A stretch of DNA of 52,382 bases from Xinfangfangia pollutisoli (GTDB lineage Bacteria; Pseudomonadota; Alphaproteobacteria; Rhodobacterales; Rhodobacteraceae): NCBI RefSeq assembly GCF_020179405.1, contig NZ_JAICBZ010000018.1:1-52382 (forward strand), in the 5' to 3' direction. Numbering within the stretch: the first letter of the stretch is position 1; each line of letters starts with the position of its first letter. Position numbers and translations under genes: made by a program. Of the stretch, positions 1-6,494 are shown piece after piece. The notes beneath the pieces are model-generated. The model had not been told where the DNA came from and did not search any database. It saw only the letters and a program-made list of their open reading frames with translations.

Positions 1-1
1 G

Positions 2-241
2 CCGGTCGTGGTGATCGCCGGCGGCGGCCATGTTCGCCGCGACTGGGGCGTGCCCGCCGTTTTGGCCCAGGCCGCGCCCGGGCTGCGGCTTCTGTCGGTC
101 GGCCAGCTTGAGGCCGCCCCCGATGCCGCCCCCGCAACCGCCCCCGCGACTGCCTCCGACCCGGCCCTGCCCTATGACCTTTGGCTGATCACCCCGCCCG
201 CGCCGCGCGACGATCCCTGCGCGGCCTTCTCGGGCGGTTGA
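2..241 (+). CDS. ChaN-like (DUF399) haem-binding lipoprotein, C-terminal part
   Basis: Only the last 79 codons are in the window; the 5' end lies upstream. The frame opens with VVVIAGGGHVRRDWGVPAVL, which matches the conserved C-terminal element of ChaN-type proteins (glycine, histidine, then aspartate-tyrosine/tryptophan-glycine-valine-proline). It is followed by a low-complexity Ala/Pro/Thr stretch and a typical tail. ChaN-family proteins are outer-membrane or periplasmic lipoproteins linked to haem or iron acquisition. The lipobox cannot be seen here, so that part is inferred from the family. The next gene, coaBC, starts 49 bases downstream on the same strand. Confidence 0.6.
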   Translation, partial: PVVVIAGGGHVRRDWGVPAVLAQAAPGLRLLSVGQLEAAPDAAPATAPATASDPALPYDLWLITPPAPRDDPCAAFSGG

Positions 242-290
242 GTTTCCCAGCCGCTGCCCCTAGGGTCCGGGGCCAGGCCGGAGGGGTTCG

Positions 291-1487
291 ATGCTGCGCG
301 ACAGACGCATTCTGCTGATCATCGGCGGCGGGATCGCCGCCTACAAGGCGCTGGACCTGATCCGCCGCCTGCGCGAGCGGGGGGCGAAGGTCCGTGCCGT
401 GATGACGCCGGCCGCCCAGGAATTCGTGACGCCGCTTTCGGTGGGGGCGCTGACGGCGGATCACGTCTTCACCGGGCTGTTCGACCGGCAGGATGAACAG
501 GATGTCGGCCATATCCGCCTGTCGCGCGAGGCCGATCTGATCGTGGTGGCGCCGGCCACCGCCGATCTGATGGCCAAGCTGGCGCAGGGGCTGGCGGGCG
601 ATCTGGCCAGTGCCGTCCTGCTGGCCACCGACAAGCCGGTGCTGATGGCGCCGGCGATGAACCCGCGCATGTGGGCCCATCCCGCGACCCGGCGCAACCG
701 CGCCACGCTGGCGGGCGATGGCGTCTTGTTCGTGGGCCCGGGACGGGGCGAGATGGCCGAGGCGGGCGAGGCGGGCGAGGGGCGGATGGCGGAACCGCTG
801 GAGATTGTCGCGACGGCCGAGGCCGCGCTGGGCGGCGGGGTGCTGGCGGGAAAGCATGTGCTGGTGACCTCGGGTCCGACGCATGAGCCGATTGATCCGG
901 TGCGCTATATCGCCAATCGCTCGTCGGGGGCACAGGGCACGGCGCTGGCCGCCGCGCTGCGCGATCTGGGCGCGCGGGTGACCTTCGTCACCGGCCCGGC
1001 CACGGTGCCGCCGCCCGGCGGTGTCGCGGTGGTGCGGGTGGAAACCGCGGCGCAGATGCTGGCGGCGGTCGAGGCGGCCTTGCCGGCCGATGCCGCGGTG
1101 ATGGCGGCGGCGGTGGCGGATTGGCGGGTGGCCAATGCTGGCGCGCAGAAGATGAAGAAAGACGGCTCGGGCAAGGCGCCGGCGCTGGAATTTGCCGAAA
1201 ATCCCGACATTCTGGCCCGTGTCTCGAAGGGCCAGCCGCGGCCGCGTCTGGTGGTGGGCTTCGCGGCCGAGACCGAAACCGTCATCGCCCATGCCACGGC
1301 CAAGCGGCTGCGCAAGGGCTGCGACTGGATCGTCGCCAATGATGTCAGCCCGGCGACCGGGATCATGGGCGGGGCCGAGAATGCGGTGACGCTGATCACC
1401 GATGCCGGGGCCGAGACCTGGGAACGGATGGGCAAGGATGCCGTGGCGCGCCGTCTGGCCGCCCGGATCGCCGAGGCCCTGGCATGA
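291..1487 (+). CDS. coaBC: Bifunctional phosphopantothenoylcysteine decarboxylase / phosphopantothenate-cysteine ligase
   Basis: CoaBC performs two steps of coenzyme A synthesis: joining cysteine to 4'-phosphopantothenate and decarboxylating the product with FMN. The 398-residue length is normal. The N-terminal HFCD flavoprotein half has GGGIAAYK, the active-site His in GHIRLS and the APAMN motif. The CoaB half has the [16 protein letters not shown] signature and the DWIVANDVS element. The substrate-clamp segment reads [14 protein letters not shown] around residues 153-166. Families known to me have ACG followed by GRM there, with a cysteine (Cys158 in E. coli) needed to reduce the enethiol intermediate. 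Here the cysteine is absent, and a 9-base tandem repeat (gaggcgggc) occupies the spot. The only cysteine in the protein is in the CoaB half. Identity is certain; full decarboxylase activity is open to question. Confidence 0.95.
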   Translation: MLRDRRILLIIGGGIAAYKALDLIRRLRERGAKVRAVMTPAAQEFVTPLSVGALTADHVFTGLFDRQDEQDVGHIRLSREADLIVVAPATADLMAKLAQGLAGDLASAVLLATDKPVLMAPAMNPRMWAHPATRRNRATLAGDGVLFVGPGRGEMAEAGEAGEGRMAEPLEIVATAEAALGGGVLAGKHVLVTSGPTHEPIDPVRYIANRSSGAQGTALAAALRDLGARVTFVTGPATVPPPGGVAVVRVETAAQMLAAVEAALPADAAVMAAAVADWRVANAGAQKMKKDGSGKAPALEFAENPDILARVSKGQPRPRLVVGFAAETETVIAHATAKRLRKGCDWIVANDVSPATGIMGGAENAVTLITDAGAETWERMGKDAVARRLAARIAEALA

Positions 1488-1492
1488 GCGGC

Positions 1493-1538
1493 GCAAAATT
1501 CTGGCAAGAATTTTGCCCGGAATTTTCGAAAATTCCGG
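1493..1538. repeat. Pair of palindromes between coaBC and dut
   Basis: Two adjacent dyads fill the gap. The first (1493-1516) has arms GCAAAATTCT and AGAATTTTGC around GGCA. The second (1517-1538) is a perfect 22-bp palindrome centred on TTTTCGAAAA. Both belong to the TTTTCGAAAA palindrome family also seen at 14215-14284 and 39029-39047. They lie just upstream of the dut start and may form an RNA hairpin between the two genes. Confidence 0.75.
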
Positions 1539-1548
1539 GGCCCCGGCC

Positions 1549-2016
1549 ATGACCGTGGTGATCCAGCTTCTGCGTGAACCCTGGGCCGATCCCGAGATCG
1601 CCTTGCCGCAGTACCAGACCGCCGGGGCGGCGGGCGCCGATCTTTGCGCGAATTTCCCGCCCGAGACACGGGCCGAGGGGCTGACGCTTGCGCCCCTGCA
1701 GCGCGCGATCTGCCCGACAGGGCTGCGCCTGGCCATTCCCGATGGCTATGAGATGCAGATCCGCCCGCGCTCGGGCCTGGCCACGCGGCATGGCATCACC
1801 CTGCCCAACACGCCCGGCACGATCGACAGCGATTATCGCGGGCCGCTGGGCGTGGCCCTGGTGAACCTGGGGACCGAGCCCTACACGATCCGCCATGGCG
1901 ACCGGGTGGCGCAGGCGGTGATCGCGCCGGTGATCCGCGCCGCCTGGGCGGTGGTGGATGCGCTGGACGCGACCGAGCGGGGCGAGGGCGGTTTCGGCTC
2001 GACCGGGAAGCGGTAG
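1549..2016 (+). CDS. dut: Deoxyuridine 5'-triphosphate nucleotidohydrolase (dUTPase)
   Basis: Hydrolyses dUTP to dUMP and pyrophosphate, keeping uracil out of DNA and feeding dTMP synthesis. At 155 residues it has the usual size of trimeric dUTPases. All five motifs are visible: AGAAGADL near the N terminus, [15 protein letters not shown] with the catalytic aspartate, GDRVAQ, and the C-terminal [10 protein letters not shown] arm. The start at 1549 gives a normal N terminus (MTVVIQLL). A longer open frame exists but runs through the palindrome pair and is not needed. It lies downstream of coaBC on the same strand, an arrangement common in alphaproteobacteria. Confidence 0.95.
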   Translation: MTVVIQLLREPWADPEIALPQYQTAGAAGADLCANFPPETRAEGLTLAPLQRAICPTGLRLAIPDGYEMQIRPRSGLATRHGITLPNTPGTIDSDYRGPLGVALVNLGTEPYTIRHGDRVAQAVIAPVIRAAWAVVDALDATERGEGGFGSTGKR

Positions 2017-2025
2017 GGGCGGGCG

Positions 2026-3087
2026 ATGGGCGGCTTGCTGGGCTTTGCGCTGATCTCGGGCCTGGCGCGCTGGCGCGGCTGGCCGGCGGGCTTGTATCTC
2101 GCACTGCTGGCGCTGTGGTGGGCGGCGCTGGTTCTTCTGACCACGCCGCGGCTGGGCCTGCCGCAGGCGGCCGAATTCCTCGGCGGCAATGTCGTGCTGT
2201 GGCTGCTGCTGGGGCCATTGGCGGCGCTGGTCCTGGCCTATCACGCCCTGCTGCGCCGCCTGCGGGCACGGGCGCTGCTGCGGGTGCCGCCTCAGGCCTC
2301 TGCCACAGCAGCCCCCCCCGCGGCGCCCGCTGCCGCCTTCTCGGACGCCGAACTGACCCGCTATGCCCGCCATATCTTCCTGCGCGAAATCGGCGGGCCC
2401 GGGCAGAAGCGGCTGAAGGCCGCCAAAGTGCTGGTGGTCGGGGCGGGGGGCTTGGGCTCGCCCGTGCTTCTGTATCTTGCGGCCAGCGGGGTGGGCACGA
2501 TCGGGGTGATCGACCCCGACCGGGTCGAGGCCTCGAACCTGCAGCGCCAGGTGATCCATGCCGAAGACCGCATCGGCCTGCCCAAGGTGGTTTCCGCCGA
2601 GCAGGCGATGCGGGCGCTGAACCCGCATATCGCCGTGCGGCCCTATTTTCAGGCGCTGGACGAAACCACAGCCGCCGATCTGATTGCCGAATACGATCTG
2701 GTGCTGGACGGGACCGACAATTTCGACACGCGCTATCTGGTGAACCGGGTCTGCGCGGCCCTGGGCACGCCGCTGATCGCCGGGGCGATCACCCAATGGG
2801 AAGGGCAATTGTCGCTTTGGCATCCGGCCTCGGGCGGGCCCTGCTATGAATGCGTCTTCCCCACCCGCCCCGCGCCCGGCATGGTGCCGACCTGCGCCGA
2901 GGCGGGCGTCGCAGCGCCCCTGCCGGGCATTCTGGGCGCGATGATGGCGATGGAGGCGGTGAAGCATCTGACCGGGGCGGGCGAAACGCTGCGGGGCCGG
3001 CTGCTGATCCAGGATGCGCTTTACGCCGAGACAAGGGTGATCGCGGTGAAGAGGCGCGCCGATTGCCCGGTCTGCGGCGGGCATTAG
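2026..3087 (+). CDS. ThiF/MoeB/HesA-family E1-like adenylyltransferase with an N-terminal membrane region
   Basis: E1-like enzymes adenylate the C-terminal glycine of a ubiquitin-like sulfur carrier (MoaD or ThiS type). The catalytic domain covers about residues 105-353. It has VVGAGGLGSPVLLYLAASG for ATP, SNLQRQVIH, DGTDNFDTRYLVN, and two CxxC pairs (CYEC and CPVC) for structural zinc. Before it lie about 75 residues with hydrophobic stretches near 5-40 and 55-75, so the enzyme is probably membrane-anchored; plain MoeB or ThiF proteins (about 250 residues) lack this. The gene follows dut by 9 bases and is probably co-transcribed. Whether it serves molybdopterin or thiamine synthesis cannot be decided, because no carrier-protein gene is nearby. 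Confidence 0.85.
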   Translation: MGGLLGFALISGLARWRGWPAGLYLALLALWWAALVLLTTPRLGLPQAAEFLGGNVVLWLLLGPLAALVLAYHALLRRLRARALLRVPPQASATAAPPAAPAAAFSDAELTRYARHIFLREIGGPGQKRLKAAKVLVVGAGGLGSPVLLYLAASGVGTIGVIDPDRVEASNLQRQVIHAEDRIGLPKVVSAEQAMRALNPHIAVRPYFQALDETTAADLIAEYDLVLDGTDNFDTRYLVNRVCAALGTPLIAGAITQWEGQLSLWHPASGGPCYECVFPTRPAPGMVPTCAEAGVAAPLPGILGAMMAMEAVKHLTGAGETLRGRLLIQDALYAETRVIAVKRRADCPVCGGH

Positions 3088-3098
3088 GCCCGCCGCAG
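3072..3098 (+). terminator. Hairpin overlapping the stop codon of the E1-like gene
   Basis: Arms CTGCGGCGGGC and GCCCGCCGCAG (11 bp, perfect) enclose ATTAG, which includes the stop codon. No T run follows, so it may act as an mRNA-stabilising or Rho-linked 3' hairpin. A TTTTCGACGAAAA palindrome lies 12 bases further on. Confidence 0.5.
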
Positions 3099-3109
3099 CC
3101 TCGCCGCCT

Positions 3110-3132
3110 GCCGATTTTCGACGAAAATCGGC
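3110..3132. repeat. Palindrome of the TTTTCGACGAAAA family
   Basis: Arms GCCGATTTTCG and CGAAAATCGGC meet at a central A, making a perfect 23-bp odd palindrome. It sits in the gap after the E1-like gene and before the amino-acid binding protein. Sister copies with the same core are at 7898-7920 and 25168-25194. Confidence 0.75.
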
Positions 3133-3194
3133 GCCCGCTTGCCAGTGGCGCGCCCACCGGGCTAACTGGGGCCAGTCAAACGGGAGCCTGACCC

Positions 3195-3992
3195 ATGAAC
3201 CTTTCCGCAGCCTTCGGCGCGGCCGCGCTGTCTTTCGCCGCCCTGTCCGCCTTTTCCGCCGCCGCGCAGGATCTGCCCGATCTTGCCGGGCGCGAAGTGG
3301 TGGTCGTCACCGAAAACGCCTATCCGCCGCTGCAATTCGTCGATGCCTCGGGCGCGGCGGTGGGCTGGGAATATGACGCCATGGCCGAAATCGCCAAACG
3401 GCTGAACTTTACGGTGAAATACGAAAACAGCTCGTGGGATGCGATGATCCCCGCCGTGGCCGAGGGCCAGTATGATCTGGGCATGACCGGCATCACCATC
3501 ACCGATGAACGCAAGGGCCAGGTCGATTTCTCGGACAGCTACATGACCTCGGAATCGGTCATGCTGGTGCGCGGCGACGAGACGCGGTTCACCGATGCGG
3601 CCAGCTTCAACGCCGATGCCGATCTGCTGATCGGCGCCCAGCCCGGCACGACGCCCTTCTATACCGCGGTCTATTCGGTGCTGGACGGCAACGAGGCCAA
3701 TCCGCGCATCAAGCTGTTCGAAACCTTCGGCGCTTCGGTCGAGGCGCTGAAGGCGGGCGATGTCGATCTGGTGCTGACCGATTCCACCGGCGGCGCGGGC
3801 TATGTGGCGGCCTCGGGCGGGGCGCTGAAGATCGTGGGCGCGCCGCTGGGCACCGAGGAATTCGGGTTCATCCTGCCCAAGGGCTCGGACCTGGCGGGGC
3901 CGATCAATGCCGCCATCGCCGCGTTGAAGGCCGATGGCACCTTCGAGGCGCTGAACAAGAAGTGGTTCCTTGATTATGCGATGGGCGGCTGA
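3195..3992 (+). CDS. Polar amino-acid ABC transporter substrate-binding protein
   Basis: Periplasmic binding protein of the family-3 (polar amino acid) type, 265 residues. Residues 1-24 form a signal peptide ending ...FSAAAQ. The mature part opens with GREVVVVTENAYPPLQF, typical of the family, and carries the GYEYD-like motif (GWEYDAMAEIAKRL) and the DLGMTGITIT element. The ligand cannot be named from sequence. The permease follows 37 bases downstream. No ATPase gene follows, because the next region is the tRNA-Tyr insert, so the ATP-binding subunit must be encoded elsewhere. Confidence 0.9.
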   Translation: MNLSAAFGAAALSFAALSAFSAAAQDLPDLAGREVVVVTENAYPPLQFVDASGAAVGWEYDAMAEIAKRLNFTVKYENSSWDAMIPAVAEGQYDLGMTGITITDERKGQVDFSDSYMTSESVMLVRGDETRFTDAASFNADADLLIGAQPGTTPFYTAVYSVLDGNEANPRIKLFETFGASVEALKAGDVDLVLTDSTGGAGYVAASGGALKIVGAPLGTEEFGFILPKGSDLAGPINAAIAALKADGTFEALNKKWFLDYAMGG

Positions 3993-4029
3993 GGCGCGGA
4001 TCGGGGAATGACGGAACGCTGACGGGACG

Positions 4030-4809
4030 ATGATCCCGCAACCGAAGGCCGATGGCGATTTTCCCTGGTGGCTGGTGATCCTTGCGGTCACCGGCCTGTG
4101 GCTGTTCTGGGAAGTGCTGTCCGAGGCGCATTATGCCGCCGCGCTGGCGACGCTGGCCAAGGGCATTGGCGTGACCATTGCGGTTGCGCTGATCGCCTAT
4201 GCCGGGGCCTGCGCGCTGGGGCTGGGGCTGGCGCTGATGGGCCTGTCGCGGCATCTGGTGCTGCGCCAGGCGGCGCGGCTGTATATCGAGGTGATGCGCG
4301 GCGTGCCGATCATCGTCTTGCTTCTCTATGTGGCCTTCGCGCTGGCGCCGACGCTGGTCTGGGCGGTGAACCAGGTCGCCGGGCAGGAAATCTGGCGGCC
4401 GCGCGACTTTCCCCTGATCGCGCGGGCGGTGATCGCGCTGATGCTGGCCTATTCCGCCTTCCTGGCCGAGATCTTCCGCGCCGGGCTGCAGGCGGTGGAA
4501 AAGGGCCAGATCGAGGCGGCGCAGGCGCTGGGCCTGAACCGCCGCCAGCGCTTTCGCCATGTGGTCTTCCCCCAGGCGCTGCGGATGATCCTGCCGCCCC
4601 TGGGCAATGATTTCGTGGCGATGGTGAAGGACAGCTCGCTCGTCTCGGTGCTGGGCGTGGCCGACATCACCCAATTGGCCAAGATCACCGCGGCCGGCAA
4701 TTTCCGCTATTTCGAGACCTATAACGTCGCGGCCCTGCTGTATCTGGTGATGACGATCAGCCTGTCGCTGCTCTTGCGCCGGTTCGAGGCGAAGATGCGG
4801 GCGCGGTAG
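4030..4809 (+). CDS. Polar amino-acid ABC transporter permease (HisM/GlnP family)
   Basis: Inner-membrane permease subunit, 259 residues, with about five hydrophobic segments. The EAA loop that contacts the ATPase is clear near residues 155-180 (AEIFRAGLQAVEKGQIEAAQ, then ALGLNRRQRF). The stretch YIEVMRGVPIIVLLLYV is the usual signature of the polar amino-acid permease family. It pairs with the binding protein immediately upstream. A single permease gene suggests either a homodimer or a partner elsewhere. Confidence 0.9.
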   Translation: MIPQPKADGDFPWWLVILAVTGLWLFWEVLSEAHYAAALATLAKGIGVTIAVALIAYAGACALGLGLALMGLSRHLVLRQAARLYIEVMRGVPIIVLLLYVAFALAPTLVWAVNQVAGQEIWRPRDFPLIARAVIALMLAYSAFLAEIFRAGLQAVEKGQIEAAQALGLNRRQRFRHVVFPQALRMILPPLGNDFVAMVKDSSLVSVLGVADITQLAKITAAGNFRYFETYNVAALLYLVMTISLSLLLRRFEAKMRAR

Positions 4810-4884
4810 GGGAGGGGGCCGTCAGCGCCCCGCCGCCGCGGCGTGTCGCGGGGGCCGCAGGCGGGGAAGGCGATCCATCATTCT

Positions 4885-4907
4885 TTGGGGAATGGTGGGT
4901 GACCCTG
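4885..4907. repeat. Distal attachment-site copy (tRNA-Tyr 3' end duplicate)
   Basis: 23 bases identical to 6158-6180. Read on the minus strand it is the 3' end of tRNA-Tyr (T-stem 3' bases, acceptor strand, discriminator A, CCA) followed by TTCCCCAA, but no tRNA body precedes it. It marks the far boundary of the insert. The gap 4810-4884 outside it is ordinary GC-rich sequence with no gene visible. Confidence 0.85.
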
Positions 4908-5053
4908 CGGACTGTGTGTGCATCCCAGCAGCCCCGTTCGCTGAATGAGGATCGGGCAGGGGCTAATTTCCTTTCGTCCTGTTCGCTATCCAGATCAGTC
5001 ACCCGGCTGCAGGCCCCGGTTGCAGCGCATAGAGCCGCGTTGCGCCGGGGTCT

Positions 5054-5437
5054 CTATTCCTCATCCTTCTTCGCGGCTGACGACCCTTTGCCGATTGCAA
5101 CACCCGCTGTAAACGTAAACGCGGTTCCAACCAGTTTTAGTGCGTCGGCAATCCAAGGGCGTTCCACCGCAGTTCCTAGAAAGAAAAGGACCAAAAGCAG
5201 ACCCAGCAACGCGACCGAAAGTATGATCGAAGCAGCGTGGCCTTTGTCGTCGGTTCCGTATTCGATTCCCCACCTGCAAAAGCGGAACACCTGATGTGGG
5301 GCGCCATTTGGTATGAATGGAGGCCAAGTTTTCGTATATTTATCAGGAGCTTCCGAGTTTACGGCCAGCGGCGGCAAGACAACGGTAAGGTCTTCCTTAG
5401 GCTTGTCTTGAGGCAACCAGCTTCCCCTTGAATACAT
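5054..5437 (-). CDS. Small two-helix membrane protein, candidate effector/toxin partner of the Panacea protein
   Basis: I do not recognise the family. The 127-residue frame has a polar N-terminal half (about 1-65, rich in Pro, Lys, Asp). Two hydrophobic helices follow, about residues 68-91 (IILSVALLGLLLVLFFLGTA) and 95-116, and then a charged tail GKGSSAAKKDEE. It overlaps the 3' end of the Panacea gene by 41 bases. The ATG at 5437 has a poor ribosome site. A TTG at 5416 is preceded by AAGGGGA at good spacing and would give 120 residues, so translation may be coupled. Panacea proteins are known as antitoxin domains paired with many toxins, some of them membrane-active. Toxin function here is inferred from position and topology only. 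Codon use and GC are lower than in chromosomal neighbours. Confidence 0.7.
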   Translation of the reverse strand: MYSRGSWLPQDKPKEDLTVVLPPLAVNSEAPDKYTKTWPPFIPNGAPHQVFRFCRWGIEYGTDDKGHAASIILSVALLGLLLVLFFLGTAVERPWIADALKLVGTAFTFTAGVAIGKGSSAAKKDEE

Positions 5438-5939
5438 CGCGAATTACTTCGACAGGGATCAAAGGTTTATCCGATAGATCACCATCGTGAAGGTCTTTGA
5501 TGATTGTCCAAGGCTCACCCGGCGCATGGGTGGCGTTCGATAAAGCGATGCCGGTAAATGGTTTATGCACATCCCAAGTCTGCTTCAGGAACGACATAAC
5601 TTCCTCGTTCGGAGGTTGCGGCTTCGAAATTCTGAAATCTAGTAAGGAAGTTCCGGTCTTGGTGATGGTGGTTGCGCGTTGATGCGTGATTGGATCGCGA
5701 CCAGCAGACTTGAAGTCGCCGTATATTTCACGAACAACCGGCCCCCACGGCCACGCATAGACGTCTTCTTCGAACAGGGGGGTGTCCTTCTGCGCCAGCC
5801 ACCAAGCTTGCGCATAGAAAACGAGCTTATACAGCTTCATTTGGTCAATGCGGGGGAAATTCCCGCTATCGGCAGCTTGGAGATCAAGGAAGGCGTTGGC
5901 CACAGCCGCCGCCGAAGTCGGGGCAGAACTGCTAGTCAT
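5397..5939 (-). CDS. Panacea-domain (DUF4065, SocA/GepA-like) protein, putative antitoxin
   Basis: 180 residues from ATG 5939, chosen because GGAGG lies just upstream; a Met four codons earlier lacks this. The Panacea signature is plain: MKLYKLVFYAQAW at about 34-46 and LFEEDVYAWPWGPVVREIY at about 55-73, then a helical C-terminal half. Panacea/DUF4065 proteins include SocA and GepA; the domain is a promiscuous antitoxin domain in toxin-antitoxin systems and occurs on mobile elements. It is the first gene of a two-gene unit whose second gene encodes a small membrane protein. A palindrome at 5957-5980 between the start and the likely promoter could be its operator. It sits inside the low-GC insert at tRNA-Tyr. 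The domain call is firm; the antitoxin role is inferred. Confidence 0.85.
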   Translation of the reverse strand: MTSSSAPTSAAAVANAFLDLQAADSGNFPRIDQMKLYKLVFYAQAWWLAQKDTPLFEEDVYAWPWGPVVREIYGDFKSAGRDPITHQRATTITKTGTSLLDFRISKPQPPNEEVMSFLKQTWDVHKPFTGIALSNATHAPGEPWTIIKDLHDGDLSDKPLIPVEVIRDVFKGKLVASRQA

Positions 5940-5956
5940 TTTTACCTCCAATCAAG

Positions 5957-5980
5957 GGGTGAGTTATGCACAACTTACCC
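5957..5980 (-). promoter_or_regulatory. Candidate operator upstream of the Panacea gene
   Basis: A 24-bp inverted repeat, arms GGGTnAGTT and AACTnACCC around a TGCA-centred core, ends 17 bases before the ATG. An AT-rich stretch lies just upstream on the minus strand (TACACT at 5988-5983, TTGACA at 6032-6027), but these two are not at normal promoter spacing to each other. Placement between promoter and ribosome site suggests autoregulation of the pair. Confidence 0.5.
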
Positions 5981-6129
5981 ACAGTGTAGCATAGTTTGTT
6001 TACAGATGGTGTTTGCCTATCGCAATTGTCAAGATTTCCGGAAAACAGCCTGCCCAAGCGCCTGCATCTGGGTTTCGACGTTGGATCTAGGCATTTGTTG
6101 GAACGGCGTCAGGAAAACCACTCATTCCT

Positions 6130-6161
6130 CCAAGATATTGAGTTTACTTAAAATATCTTGG
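6130..6161. repeat. AT-rich inverted repeat next to the tRNA-proximal attachment site
   Basis: Arms CCAAGATATT and AATATCTTGG (10 bp, perfect) flank a 12-base loop, and the right arm runs into the 23-bp repeat. It could bind a recombinase or directionality factor, or act as the terminator of tRNA-Tyr on the minus strand. There is no clear T run. Confidence 0.6.
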
Positions 6162-6180
6162 GGAATGGTGGGTGACCCTG
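6158..6180. repeat. tRNA-proximal attachment-site copy
   Basis: Identical to 4885-4907 over 23 bases. It covers the last 15 bases of tRNA-Tyr with its CCA end, so the tRNA stays intact after insertion. Confidence 0.85.
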
Positions 6181-6249
6181 GAATCGAACCAGGCATGGGT
6201 CGCCCCGGCGGAGTTACAGTCCGCTGCCGCACCTTGCAGCTCGTCACCC
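6166..6249 (-). tRNA. tRNA-Tyr (anticodon GTA), CCA encoded
   Basis: Read on the minus strand the gene begins GGGTGAC and ends GTCACCC-A-CCA, so the 7-bp acceptor stem pairs perfectly. The anticodon arm is GCGGA-CTGTAAC-TCCGC, giving anticodon GTA. The long variable arm contains GGG-GCGA-CCC, as expected for a class II tRNA. The T arm is CCTGG-TTCGATT-CCAGG. Its 3' end is the integration target of the adjacent insert. Confidence 0.95.
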
Positions 6250-6259
6250 GACGGGGCGG

Positions 6260-6288
6260 GGTGTAGCCGGGGGCCCGCGGGGCGTCAA
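6260..6288 (-). promoter_or_regulatory. Promoter of tRNA-Tyr
   Basis: On the minus strand a -35 box TTGACG (6288-6283) and a -10 box TACACC (6265-6260) are 17 bases apart. Transcription would start a few bases before the tRNA 5' end at 6249. The rest of the gap 6289-6494 before rlmB shows no gene. Confidence 0.65.
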
Positions 6289-6494
6289 GGGTGTTTTGCT
6301 TGTGTTTTGCAAGCCTTTGGCGGCCGGGTTTTCCGGTGGCTTCGGCGGCCCCTTCTGCAGGCCTGGGCACGCCGGCGGGCGGGGGGCGCCTGCACCGAGG
6401 CGGCTTTGCCCGCCGCTCGGGGCCTTGCGCTGGGCAGGGACTTGCAGGGCGCGGGGTTTCCGCGCATTCAGGGGCGAACGGAAAGGATATGCCG

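Larger units (their letters stand above)
4885..6180. mobile_element. Minimal genomic island integrated at the 3' end of tRNA-Tyr, without its own integrase
   Basis: A perfect 23-bp direct repeat (4885-4907 and 6158-6180) bounds the segment. The right copy contains the last 15 bases of tRNA-Tyr, including CCA, plus 8 bases beyond. The left copy is the same tRNA end cut off from any tRNA. This is the layout left by site-specific integration into a tRNA 3' end. Base composition also changes: I counted about 49% G+C over 5401-5640, against over 70% in a sample from the flanking permease gene. The roughly 1.25 kb between repeats holds two overlapping genes on the minus strand (a Panacea-domain protein and a small membrane protein), and no recombinase. 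It could be a degenerate island or a satellite mobilised by an integrase in trans. Confidence 0.8.

Noticed and set aside
4757-5002. Minus-strand 81-codon frame crossing the left attachment repeat
   Set aside because: It spans the insert border, has no ribosome site or family motif, and its second half is read through GC-rich flanking DNA.
4885-6180. Insertion sequence as explanation for the repeat-bounded segment
   Set aside because: No transposase frame and no terminal inverted repeats at the ends. The direct repeat is part of a tRNA gene, which fits integrase-type insertion.
5679-6266. Plus-strand 195-codon frame through the Panacea gene and tRNA-Tyr
   Set aside because: Antisense to the clear DUF4065 frame and reads through a tRNA gene.
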